Source of the DNA: Phocaeicola salanitronis DSM 18170
GTDB taxonomy: Bacteria; Bacteroidota; Bacteroidia; Bacteroidales; Bacteroidaceae
Direction of reading: 5' to 3'
Assembly (NCBI RefSeq): GCF_000190575.1
Contig: NC_015164.1
Span: 1,550,001-1,614,000 of the forward strand
Length of the DNA stretch: 64,000 bases
Below the pieces are notes generated by a model. It was not told where the DNA came from. It ran no database searches and was given only the letters and a program-made list of their open reading frames with translations. This document shows positions 23,789-31,875 of the stretch, piece after piece; the first letter of the stretch is position 1; the number at the start of each line of letters is the position of its first letter. A program made the translations under genes and the position numbers.

Positions 23789-24609
23789 TAATATTGTTCC
23801 GACTCGTTCGGGAAACCGCCCGACTTCACATCCGTCACATATTGTCCGATGGCATCGGTCATCACCGCATTCAGGTCGGCATACCGGCGCAGGAACTTCG
23901 GGCTGAAGCCTTTGGTCATGCCCAACATATCAGCCACCACCAGCACCTGACCGTCTGTAGCTCCTCCGGCACCTATGCCGATGACGGGGATATGCAAGGA
24001 TTCGGTCACCTGCTGTGCCAATGCAGCCGGAATCTTTTCCAATACCAGCCCGAAGCAGCCGGCTTCTTCCAACAATTTCGCGTCGCGCAACAGCTTATCG
24101 GCTTCGGCATCGCCCTTGGCACGCACACCATACGTACCATACTTGTTGATGGATTGCGGCATCAGGCCCAGATGACCCATCACCGGGACACCCGCCCCGA
24201 TTATCTTGCGGATAGCCTCTATCACTTCTTCTCCGCCTTCCAGCTTCAGCGCATCGGCACCCGTCTCCTTCATCATCCGCATGGCGTTGCGCACCCCGTC
24301 GAACGGGTCTGCCTGATACGAGCCGAACGGCATATCCACCACCACCAGCGCACGCTTCACGCCCCGGACGACCGAACGGGCATGGTAAATCATCTGGTCG
24401 ACCGTAATGGGCAACGTCGTCACATTGCCTGCCATTACGTTCGATGCCGAGTCGCCAACCAATATCGCATCCACCCCGGCTTCGTCCACGATGCGTGCCG
24501 TGGTATAGTCGTACGAAGTCAGCATTGAAATTTTCTCACCTCTTTCTTTCATTTCCATCAAGCGGTGGGTGGTCACCTTCCGAGTGTCACTAACTAAATA
24601 TCCAGCCAT
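23788..24609 (-). CDS. panB: Ketopantoate hydroxymethyltransferase PanB
   Basis: A 273-residue TIM-barrel enzyme making ketopantoate from 2-oxoisovalerate and methylene-tetrahydrofolate, the first step to pantothenate and CoA. Motifs: [46 protein letters not shown] and GIGAG. No other pan gene is adjacent. The stop codon lies within a repeat that also supplies its last codons. Confidence 0.96.
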   Translation of the reverse strand: MAGYLVSDTRKVTTHRLMEMKERGEKISMLTSYDYTTARIVDEAGVDAILVGDSASNVMAGNVTTLPITVDQMIYHARSVVRGVKRALVVVDMPFGSYQADPFDGVRNAMRMMKETGADALKLEGGEEVIEAIRKIIGAGVPVMGHLGLMPQSINKYGTYGVRAKGDAEADKLLRDAKLLEEAGCFGLVLEKIPAALAQQVTESLHIPVIGIGAGGATDGQVLVVADMLGMTKGFSPKFLRRYADLNAVMTDAIGQYVTDVKSGGFPNESEQY

Positions 24610-24947
24610 AATCTTTCTCCTTTCTTAAGTAATTAATCCTAATCAGTTTATACAATCTGCCCGTTTTATAGTCAATCAGAAATAAATTGCGAAAAATCAT
24701 TTGTCATGCTGAACGAAGTGAAGCATCTCGGATGCGCCCACGTGGATGTACACGAGATCCTTCACGTTCGTTCAGGATGACAATACATCAAGAATTTTTC
24801 GCAAACCAATTTTGTTTTACTATAAAACGCAGATTTTCACGGATTATCATTTTATTTTATCTGCGTTAATCTGCGAAAATCTGTGTTTCTGATAAATATC
24901 ATTTAAGTCCGTACACTCACTCAAATAAAAATCCGGGCAAAAGTAAA
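24610..24947. other. 338-bp spacer between panB and HAD genes
   Basis: Contains the 158-bp palindromic element at 24667-24824, then a GCAGATTTTCACGGATTATC / AATCTGCGAAAATCTGTG-type palindrome (24828-24891). No gene or clear promoter was seen. Confidence 0.7.
24667..24824. repeat. TATAGT-armed palindromic element, copy 1
   Basis: 31-bp outer arms (24667-24697 and 24794-24824; 24 of 31 positions pair, starting TATAGT and ending TTGCGAAAAAT) enclose a different inner palindrome, GTCATGCTGAACGAAGTGAA and its inverse TTCACGTTCGTTCAGGATGAC. The same outer arms occur at 63082-63283 with unrelated cargo, and one arm alone at about 55136-55168. Confidence 0.85.
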
Positions 24948-25607
24948 TCATTTCAACGAGTTAAGCAAGCTTTTCATCTTTTCGTAGCTGAACAAGGTGA
25001 AATCGGGGATAACCACCCGGCATTTATCACGGATTGCCTCAGCGGGATTCGTCGTGCTCAGCCCTACCACCGCCATTCCGGCGGCATTTCCCGCTTCCAG
25101 CCCATGAAACGAGTCTTCGAACACCACACAGTTCTCCGGTACCGTCCCCAGCACCTGCGCCCCCAGCAGGAAGCAGTCGGGGGCTGGTTTCGAGCGGGTG
25201 AACATCTCCGCCGTCAGGATTCGCCCGACCAGTTCCTTCAGTTCCGGATGCACGGCATACACGCTCCGCATCTTCTGTCCGTTCGAGCTGGTCACAATCG
25301 CCGTCTTCACTCCCTGCTCACGCAGCTCACGCATGAAACCGGTCACTCCCGGCACGTATTCATACTTCATCTCTGCCTCATAGCGGTTCAAATCTTCCGT
25401 AATTTCCGCCTGCTCTTTCTCCATCCCGGCAAAATAACGGCTGAAAATCTGGCTCAAGGTCTGCCCCTTGATTATCTTGCCGAAAGCCTCGTACTCCGGA
25501 TGATACTTCTTCCCCACCGCATCCCAGAAGACGGTATATTGCGGCTCGGTGTCCATCACCACCCCGTCGAAATCGAAAAGAGCGGCTATACATTTGGTTT
25601 TATCCAT
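24948..25607 (-). CDS. HAD-family hydrolase (beta-phosphoglucomutase-like)
   Basis: A 219-residue haloacid-dehalogenase hydrolase with the helical cap of subclass I. Motif I DFDGVVMDTE (nucleophile Asp near residue 13), motif II VTSSN, motif III Lys in SKPAPD, motif IV VFEDSFHGLEAG. DxDxxxxD-like details suit a sugar phosphatase or phosphomutase; the substrate is not determinable. Divergent from the second MATE gene. Confidence 0.88.
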   Translation of the reverse strand: MDKTKCIAALFDFDGVVMDTEPQYTVFWDAVGKKYHPEYEAFGKIIKGQTLSQIFSRYFAGMEKEQAEITEDLNRYEAEMKYEYVPGVTGFMRELREQGVKTAIVTSSNGQKMRSVYAVHPELKELVGRILTAEMFTRSKPAPDCFLLGAQVLGTVPENCVVFEDSFHGLEAGNAAGMAVVGLSTTNPAEAIRDKCRVVIPDFTLFSYEKMKSLLNSLK

Positions 25608-25669
25608 ATCCAGTTTTACATTTAGTTTGATTTAACAGCACAAATTTCCGAAATATTCGTCCATCTTCC

Positions 25670-25677
25670 TAACTTTG
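25670..25677 (+). promoter_or_regulatory. -7 element for the second MATE gene
   Basis: TAACTTTG matches TAnnTTTG, 30 bases before the ATG at 25708. TTTC at 25645-25648, 21 bp upstream, may act as -33. Confidence 0.55.
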
Positions 25678-25707
25678 CACCGCAATTTTAACGAAAGAAT
25701 ACACAAA

Positions 25708-27057
25708 ATGAACGCAAACAATCCGCACGTGCTGGGAGAAGCACCTATAGGGAAACTGCTGTGGCAATACTCCATCCCCGCCATCATCGGCATGACACTG
25801 ACCTCATTGTACAACATCATCGACAGTATTTTCATCGGCCACGGCGTGGGTGCCCTTGCCATCACCGCCCTTGCCATCAACTTCCCGCTGATGAACCTGC
25901 TGATAGCCTTCAGCACACTGGTAGGCGTGGGAGGCGCCACGCTCTCATCCATCCGTCTGGGGCAAAAAGACGTGCAGGGAGCCGAAGACATCCTGGGCAA
26001 TGTCACCATCCTGTGCGTGGTCAATGCCGTCGTGTTCGGAAGCATCTCGCTCATCTTCCTCGACCCCATCCTGTACTTCTTCGGCGCCACCGAAGCCACC
26101 ATCGGCTACGCACGCCAGTTTATGCAAGTCATCCTGATAGGCACGCCCGTATCGTACGTGATGATCGGACTGAACAACATCATGCGCGCCACGGGCTATC
26201 CGCGGAAAGCGATGCTCTCGTCGATGCTCACCGTAGGGTGTAACGTCGTCTTCGCGCCGCTCTTCATCTTCTGGCTCGAATGGGGGATGCGGGGTGCCGC
26301 ACTGGCGACCATCCTCTCGCAGTTCGTCGGCATGATATGGGTGCTTCACCACTTCTGCAGCCGGTCCAGCTACATCCGGTTCCAAAAACGGCGCCTTCGG
26401 CTGAAGAAAAAAATCATCCTCAACGTGTTCAGCATCGGCATGTCGCCCTTCGTAATGAACGTGTGCGCCTGCTGCATCACCATCTTCATCAACAGCAGCC
26501 TGCTGAAATACGGAGGCGACCTCTCCATCGGCGCATTCGGCATCCTGAACCGCATCCAGATGCTCTTTGTGATGATTGTAATGGGTATCACGATGGGGAT
26601 GCAGCCCATCACCGGATACAATTACGGGGCAGGACATTACCAGCGCGTGCGGCAGACACTAAGGCTGGGAATGACCGCCGCCGTTATCATCACCACCTGC
26701 GGCTTTGCCATCGGCGAACTGTTTCCGCGTGTGTTCGTAGGAATGTTCACCACCAATGACGAGCTGACCCGCCAAGCCACCGTAGCGGTACGCTTCGGAG
26801 TAGCCGCCTTTGCCGTGGTGGGTGCGCAGATTGTCATCACCCAGTTCTTCCAGTCTATCGGGAAAGCCAAAATCTCCATCTTCCTCTCCCTCTCGCGCCA
26901 GCTGCTGTTCCTTCTTCCGGGACTTGCCCTGCTGCCCCTTGCCTACGGATTGGACGGCGTATGGCTCAGCATGCCCGTGTCCGACTTTCTTGCCTTCATC
27001 GTGGCAGTACTGATGCTCGGACACCATTACCGCACGAAGATGAGCGTCGGCAACTGA
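25708..27057 (+). CDS. MATE-family efflux transporter (second)
   Basis: A 449-residue membrane protein with about twelve segments, closer to the DinF/NorM-like group that begins LGEAPIGKLLWQYSIPAIIGM. Other hallmarks: YNIIDSIFIGHGVG and the repeat-half motif GMQPITGYNYGAG. ATG 25708 is chosen because the promoter -7 element lies at 25670-25677, making the ATG at 25675 untenable. Array D begins at the base directly after its stop codon. Confidence 0.93.
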   Translation: MNANNPHVLGEAPIGKLLWQYSIPAIIGMTLTSLYNIIDSIFIGHGVGALAITALAINFPLMNLLIAFSTLVGVGGATLSSIRLGQKDVQGAEDILGNVTILCVVNAVVFGSISLIFLDPILYFFGATEATIGYARQFMQVILIGTPVSYVMIGLNNIMRATGYPRKAMLSSMLTVGCNVVFAPLFIFWLEWGMRGAALATILSQFVGMIWVLHHFCSRSSYIRFQKRRLRLKKKIILNVFSIGMSPFVMNVCACCITIFINSSLLKYGGDLSIGAFGILNRIQMLFVMIVMGITMGMQPITGYNYGAGHYQRVRQTLRLGMTAAVIITTCGFAIGELFPRVFVGMFTTNDELTRQATVAVRFGVAAFAVVGAQIVITQFFQSIGKAKISIFLSLSRQLLFLLPGLALLPLAYGLDGVWLSMPVSDFLAFIVAVLMLGHHYRTKMSVGN

Positions 27058-27162
27058 GCCGAAGCCTTCGGAATGCCGCCGACACGTTTCCGCAAGGTTT
27101 CCGAGGCTTCCGGAGTGTTCCCGACACGTGTCCACAAAGTTTCCGAGACCTCCGGAGTGTTC
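27058..27162. repeat. Array D: five alternating 21-bp units
   Basis: Units begin at 27058, 27079, 27100, 27121 and 27142. Odd units resemble TCCGAGGCTTCCGGAGTGTT and even units resemble CCGACACGTGTCCACAAAGT, giving a 42-bp period. Both unit types are imperfect palindromes. The array starts immediately after the MATE stop codon, between convergent genes. Confidence 0.8.
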
Positions 27163-27329
27163 CCAACAATCATTAGAAACGCAGATTAACGCGGATTTCC
27201 GCAGATTATTTTAATTTTCAATTTTTCGATTTACGAAGTACGATTTAATGCTCAAATAGTAGATAGTAAATTGTCAAATAGTAAATTAAAATAATTTGTG
27301 TTTCAAAAAAACTGTGGTAAATCCGCCTG

Positions 27330-28586
27330 TCAACTGAACAACAACATCAGATTAAGCACCGAAACCACCGCGGCGATGGTGTAGAGCACGAAGGTGCTCC
27401 AGCGCGAATTGGCGTACTCGCCCATCACACGCCGCGACGAGGTAAGCCCCACCTGCAGGAAGACGGTGAACGGAAGCTGCACGCTCAGCACCATCTGCGA
27501 AATAATCAGTCCCTGAAACGGGTCGTTGATGAAAAAGATGACCAGCAACGCCACGCCTAATGAGAGGAGCACACCCACGCGCGAATGAATATCCTTGATG
27601 TGATACGGCTCGCCGAACATCCCGGCAAAGATAGAGCCTGCCGCCATCCCGCTTGTCACCGTTGATGAAAGCCCCGCCATCAGCAATGCCAAAGCAAAAA
27701 TCGTACCCGCCTGATTGCCCAGCAAAGGGTCGAGCAACGATTTTGCCTGCTGCAACTCTTCCACCTGCACGCCCTGAGCAAAAAAGGTGGATGCCGCCAG
27801 CAGAATCATCGCACTGTTGATAGCCCAGCCCACGCCCATCGAGAAGAGTGTGTCGTAAAACTCGTACTTCAGCAACCGCCGGATGGAGCGGTCATCTCCT
27901 TTATTATATTCGCGGCTCTGCACCACCTCCGAGTGGAGGAAGAGGTTATGGGGCATCACCACCGCACCCAGCACGCTCATGATGATAAGCAGGCTGCCCT
28001 GAGGGATGCTGGGCACCACCCACGAACGGGCGGCAAGAGGCCAGTCGATGTCCACCAGAAACAGCTCGTAGAGGAAAGAAAGCCCGATGACCGACACAAA
28101 ACCGATGATGCCACGCTCGATGCGCCGGTATGAGTTGGTGAAAAGCAACACCACCACCAGCACCGTAGTGAGCAACGCGCCCCATACAATGGGCATCCCC
28201 ACCAGCATCTGCAGGGCTATCGCTCCGCCCAATATCTCGGCAAGCGAGGTAGAGATAGAGGCAAGCACCGCACTGCCCAATATGGGGCGGGCAATCCAGC
28301 GGGGCGCATAACGGTGTGCCGCCTCGCTCAGGCACAAGCCGGTCACGATGCCGAGGTGTGCCACGTTGTGTTGCAACACTATCAGCATCACCGTAGACAG
28401 GGTAACTACCCACAACAGGGTATATCCGAAATCAGAACCCGCGGCAAAGTTCGAAGCCCAGTTTCCCGGATCGATAAATCCTACGGTCACCAGCAGTCCG
28501 GGACCGATATACTTGAAGAAATCCAACCCGCCCAAATAGCGCTGGTGGTCTTTTCGTTTCAGTTCATTCAGTAGTTTTTTCAGCAT
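27330..28586 (-). CDS. mntH: Nramp-family divalent metal transporter (MntH-like)
   Basis: A 418-residue inner-membrane transporter of Mn2+/Fe2+ with protons. The metal-binding motifs are DPGN in segment 1 (GFIDPGNWASN, near residue 39) and MPHN in segment 6 (GAVVMPHNLFLHS). About eleven segments. Start at ATG 28586 (MLKKLLNELKRKDH), ten codons inside the longest frame. It is 73 bp downstream of the radical-SAM gene on the same strand, where a CTCCCC/GGGGAG palindrome lies. Confidence 0.93.
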   Translation of the reverse strand: MLKKLLNELKRKDHQRYLGGLDFFKYIGPGLLVTVGFIDPGNWASNFAAGSDFGYTLLWVVTLSTVMLIVLQHNVAHLGIVTGLCLSEAAHRYAPRWIARPILGSAVLASISTSLAEILGGAIALQMLVGMPIVWGALLTTVLVVVLLFTNSYRRIERGIIGFVSVIGLSFLYELFLVDIDWPLAARSWVVPSIPQGSLLIIMSVLGAVVMPHNLFLHSEVVQSREYNKGDDRSIRRLLKYEFYDTLFSMGVGWAINSAMILLAASTFFAQGVQVEELQQAKSLLDPLLGNQAGTIFALALLMAGLSSTVTSGMAAGSIFAGMFGEPYHIKDIHSRVGVLLSLGVALLVIFFINDPFQGLIISQMVLSVQLPFTVFLQVGLTSSRRVMGEYANSRWSTFVLYTIAAVVSVLNLMLLFS

Positions 28587-28659
28587 AATAAAAAAGCCCC
28601 TTCCAACCTCCCCCAAAGGGGAGGAGAAAGGAATGGTTTATAGATTAATATTCGTACTA

Positions 28660-29928
28660 TTAGTCGAGGGGGCTGAAATCCAGCGTCAATTGCCTCTCGT
28701 CCTCTTTCCGCTTCGGCTTGGGAAGCAAGAGCCTGCGCACGCCCGCCGGTCCCAGCTCGTGGATGGTCTTGTCGGGAAGCTCGCGGCACGTAATGAAAAA
28801 ACGCGCTTTCTTCATCACCGCCCCCATCTGCTTCAACTCGTAAAAACCGATGCGCGAGAAACGACGCGACATCACAATCATCTTTGCCGACTTCACCCCG
28901 ATGCCCGGCACACGGAGCAACATCTCGTAGTCGGCACTCTGGATATCGACCGGAAACAGCTCGGGATGCTTCAACGCCCACGCCAGCTTGGGGTCAATCT
29001 CCATATCCAGGTGGGGCGAAGCGTCGTCCACCAGTTCGTCTACCCTGAACTGGTAATACCGCAAGAGCCAGTCTGCCTGATACAAGCGGTTCTCGCGCAC
29101 CAGCGGAGGCTGTTTCAGCAAGGGCAGGCGTTTGTCGTACGTGTTCACCGCCACATAACCCGAATAGTAAACCCGCTTCATCGTGGGCTGGCGGTAGAGC
29201 GTCGACGATACGCTGAGGATGTCCTTGTCGGTCTCGTCGGTGGCACCCACAATCATCTGCGTGCTCTGCCCTGCCGGCACGAAACGCGGGGCATGGCGGT
29301 GCAGCTTGCGCTCTTCCGCACTTTCCAGCACGCCCTGCTGAATGTACTTCATCGGCAAGTACACGCTACGATGGTCTTTCTCCGGAGCCAGCAGCTTCAG
29401 ATTCCGCTCGGTAGGGATTTCCAGGTTCACGCTCATACGGTCGGCATACAGCCCCGCCTCGTGCACCAGCTCCTGACTGGCACCGGGGATACTCTTCAAG
29501 TGGATATAGCCGTTGAAACGGTGCTTCACCCGCAGGTCTTTCGCCACCCGCACCAACCGCTCCATCGTATAATCGGGATTGCGCACCACGCCTGAGCTAA
29601 GAAACAACCCCTCGATATAATTGCGACGGTAAAACTCCATGGTCAATTCCACCAGCTCCGTCACCGAGAGCGTGGCACGCGGGATGTCGTTGCTCACCCG
29701 GTTGATGCAATAGGCACAATCGTAGATGCAATAGTTGGTCAGCATAATCTTCAGCAGGGAGATGCACCTCCCGTCCTCGGCAAAGCTATGGCAGATACCC
29801 ACACCACCCACGGTATTGCCCACACCGCCCTTCGTATTGCGGCGCACCGTCCCGCTCGACGCGCACGACACGTCATACTTAGCCGACTCGGCAAGCACCT
29901 TCAGTTTATGCAACACCTGTTCGTTCAT
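28660..29928 (-). CDS. Radical-SAM putative DNA modification/repair protein
   Basis: A 422-residue protein. N-terminal radical-SAM core with the 4Fe-4S motif CIYDCAYC (residues ~68-75), conserved flanks GRCISLLKIMLTNYC and NYIEGLFLSSGV, and a C-terminal helix-hairpin-helix-like stretch (LLRVPGIGVKSAKMIVMSRR) that suggests DNA contact. It matches the family usually called putative DNA modification/repair radical SAM protein. That family is normally followed by a uracil-DNA-glycosylase-like partner; none lies downstream here, where mntH follows. The reaction is unknown. Confidence 0.88.
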   Translation of the reverse strand: MNEQVLHKLKVLAESAKYDVSCASSGTVRRNTKGGVGNTVGGVGICHSFAEDGRCISLLKIMLTNYCIYDCAYCINRVSNDIPRATLSVTELVELTMEFYRRNYIEGLFLSSGVVRNPDYTMERLVRVAKDLRVKHRFNGYIHLKSIPGASQELVHEAGLYADRMSVNLEIPTERNLKLLAPEKDHRSVYLPMKYIQQGVLESAEERKLHRHAPRFVPAGQSTQMIVGATDETDKDILSVSSTLYRQPTMKRVYYSGYVAVNTYDKRLPLLKQPPLVRENRLYQADWLLRYYQFRVDELVDDASPHLDMEIDPKLAWALKHPELFPVDIQSADYEMLLRVPGIGVKSAKMIVMSRRFSRIGFYELKQMGAVMKKARFFITCRELPDKTIHELGPAGVRRLLLPKPKRKEDERQLTLDFSPLD

Positions 29929-29958
29929 CTCTTTCGTTATTTAGAATCATTTCAAATT

Positions 29959-29990
29959 CAAAGATAACAAGAGTTTCCCAGTTATGCAAA
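29959..29990 (-). promoter_or_regulatory. Full promoter for the radical-SAM repair gene
   Basis: Minus strand: TTTG (29990-29987), 20-bp spacer, TATCTTTG (29966-29959), matching the TTTG/TAnnTTTG consensus; the start codon is at 29928. Confidence 0.75.
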
Positions 29991-30023
29991 CTTTTGCCAA
30001 GTTACTGTTCTTTATCCTGCTTT

Positions 30024-30731
30024 TTATCCTACAACACTGTCCACGTCCACATAGTAGTCTGAAGGATTGTTCCTATCCATGTAGACACGCACTTTCTTCT
30101 TGGGATTGATTTCATAACTTTCATACCAAAACGAAGCACTGCGAAATAAATGTATCCGCCCGTCGGGAGCCACGAAACGGCAGCTTATGATAATGGGATG
30201 CCGCCCGTTCATGCTTTTCTCCGTGTCTTCGCTGATATCCGTTATTTCTGCGTCCACCACCTTGCCTGTTGCCAGCAACCTCTGGACTTTCCGTCTGTAT
30301 GCTTTATCCACAGCCCTAAAAGCCGTACCTATGCCAACAAACACACCCCCCATAAACACCAGCACGGCAACGACCCATCCGTTTTCTTCCAAATAGCGGA
30401 CTTCTTGAGGGTTATCTTTCCGGTAATACACAATTATTTTCCCTCCGGGACGCATGGAGGAAGTAACCACATTCAACGCAGAACCATACGTTTTGCCATT
30501 AATGGTATATTCCACAAAGGGAATACCCAAAGATTCACTGTTTCTGCCTTGCATGGACGTAATGACAGCTTCCGCCGGCTCTGCATTTTGCTTGAAAGTC
30601 CGGCTTTCGACACCTATATAAATAGAAATGGCGAACAGGAAAAGACCTATCGTGGTAAACACACCGCTGAATACACGGATAAATAACCTGTTTTTCTTTC
30701 TGCTCTTGGTGAATTTTGTGCCGTACGACAT
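30024..30731 (-). CDS. DUF3592-type membrane protein
   Basis: A 235-residue protein with a basic N-terminus, a membrane helix at ~22-44 and a second at ~115-138, separating two beta domains with the DUF3592 pattern (AVITSMQG ... YTINGKTYGSALNV ... KIIVYYRKDNPQEVRY; then VDAEITDISED ... KVRVYMDRNNPSDYYVD). Function is unknown. It stands alone between rSAM and DMT transporter genes. Confidence 0.8.
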   Translation of the reverse strand: MSYGTKFTKSRKKNRLFIRVFSGVFTTIGLFLFAISIYIGVESRTFKQNAEPAEAVITSMQGRNSESLGIPFVEYTINGKTYGSALNVVTSSMRPGGKIIVYYRKDNPQEVRYLEENGWVVAVLVFMGGVFVGIGTAFRAVDKAYRRKVQRLLATGKVVDAEITDISEDTEKSMNGRHPIIISCRFVAPDGRIHLFRSASFWYESYEINPKKKVRVYMDRNNPSDYYVDVDSVVG

Positions 30732-30756
30732 GAGATAAGGGTTTAAATTATTTTCT

Positions 30757-30764
30757 CAAAGATA
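30757..30764 (-). promoter_or_regulatory. -7 element for the DUF3592 gene
   Basis: Minus strand TATCTTTG (TAnnTTTG), 25 bases before the start at 30731. The nearest TTTG is 25 bp upstream, longer than usual. Confidence 0.5.
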
Positions 30765-30915
30765 GCAAGCCGTTATTTCATCTTAATGACAAAGCCTGAA
30801 AGTTCCATTATCTCCGAATAAGATTCACCGCCTCATCCATTTCAAGCTCTGCGTAATTGCGCATTTTCCGTATTCAATTATTAAGTGCCCCGTTAGCAAT
30901 TACCAATTGTTTTCG

Positions 30916-30923
30916 TACCTTTG
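30916..30923 (+). promoter_or_regulatory. -7 element for the DMT transporter gene
   Basis: TACCTTTG (TAnnTTTG), 29 bases before the ATG at 30953; it excludes the in-frame ATG at 30857 as start. Confidence 0.6.
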
Positions 30924-30952
30924 CACCCGATTTAGAAACTAAACGAAACGAC

Positions 30953-31855
30953 ATGTGGTTATTATTAGCATTCTGCTCGGCAGCATTGCTGGGCTTTTAT
31001 GACGTGTTCAAAAAGAAATCGTTGAACGGGAATGCGGTGCTCCCCGTACTGGCGTTGAACACGCTGTTCTCCAGCCTCATCTTCATCCCGTTCATCCTTG
31101 TGTCCCGGTTCTGTCCGTCGGCATTGCAGGACACGATATTTTTCGTACCCGAAACGGGAGGCTGGGAAGTGCACAAATACATTGTGCTGAAATCGGTAAT
31201 TGTACTTTCATCGTGGACCTTCGGCTATTTCGGGATGAAGCACCTGCCCCTTACCATCGTAGGACCGATTAACGCCACACGCCCTGTAATGACCCTGGTG
31301 GGCGCATTGCTCATCTTCGGCGAGCGGCTGAACCTGTACCAGTGGATTGGTGTGCTGCTGGCAGTGGTATCGTTCTTCATGCTGAGCCGCTCGGGCAAGA
31401 AAGAAGGCATCAGCTTCGAACATAACCGCTGGGTGTGGTTCGTGGTGCTTGCCGCCTTACTGGGAGCTATCAGCGGCCTGTACGACAAATACCTGATGGG
31501 AATGTTCAACAACATGGTGGTGCAGTCTTGGTATAACATCTACCAGCTCTTCATGATGGGGGCGGTGCTGATGTTCCTGTGGCTTCCGAAACGCAAGACC
31601 ACTACCCCTTTCCACTGGGACTGGTGCATCCCGCTGATTTCCCTCTTCCTTTCGGCGGCAGACTTCGTATATTTCTATGCCTTAGGAATGGATGACTCGA
31701 TGATTTCCATCGTGTCGATGGTGCGGCGGGGAAGCGTGGTGGTATCGTTCCTCTTCGGTGCCATGGTGTTCCGCGAAAAGAACCTGCGGAGCAAGGCGGT
31801 CGACCTCGCACTGGTGCTTCTCGGCATGTTCTTCCTGTATCTGGGAAGCCGGTAA
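30953..31855 (+). CDS. DMT-superfamily (EamA-type) transporter
   Basis: A 300-residue protein with about ten membrane segments in two EamA-like halves (MWLLLAFCSAALLGFYDVFKKKSL at the start; GPINATRPVMTLVGALLIFGERL; RRGSVVVSFLFGAMVFREKNLRSK). Substrate unknown; such proteins export amino acids or other metabolites. It converges on the GH27 gene with a 20-bp gap. Confidence 0.88.
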   Translation: MWLLLAFCSAALLGFYDVFKKKSLNGNAVLPVLALNTLFSSLIFIPFILVSRFCPSALQDTIFFVPETGGWEVHKYIVLKSVIVLSSWTFGYFGMKHLPLTIVGPINATRPVMTLVGALLIFGERLNLYQWIGVLLAVVSFFMLSRSGKKEGISFEHNRWVWFVVLAALLGAISGLYDKYLMGMFNNMVVQSWYNIYQLFMMGAVLMFLWLPKRKTTTPFHWDWCIPLISLFLSAADFVYFYALGMDDSMISIVSMVRRGSVVVSFLFGAMVFREKNLRSKAVDLALVLLGMFFLYLGSR

Positions 31856-31875
31856 GCATGCGTAGAAACTGTTTC

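Noticed and set aside
28580-28981. 133-codon minus-strand ORF overlapping the radical-SAM gene end, considered as its missing partner
   Set aside because: It is an out-of-frame shadow of the radical-SAM coding sequence and shows no glycosylase motifs.
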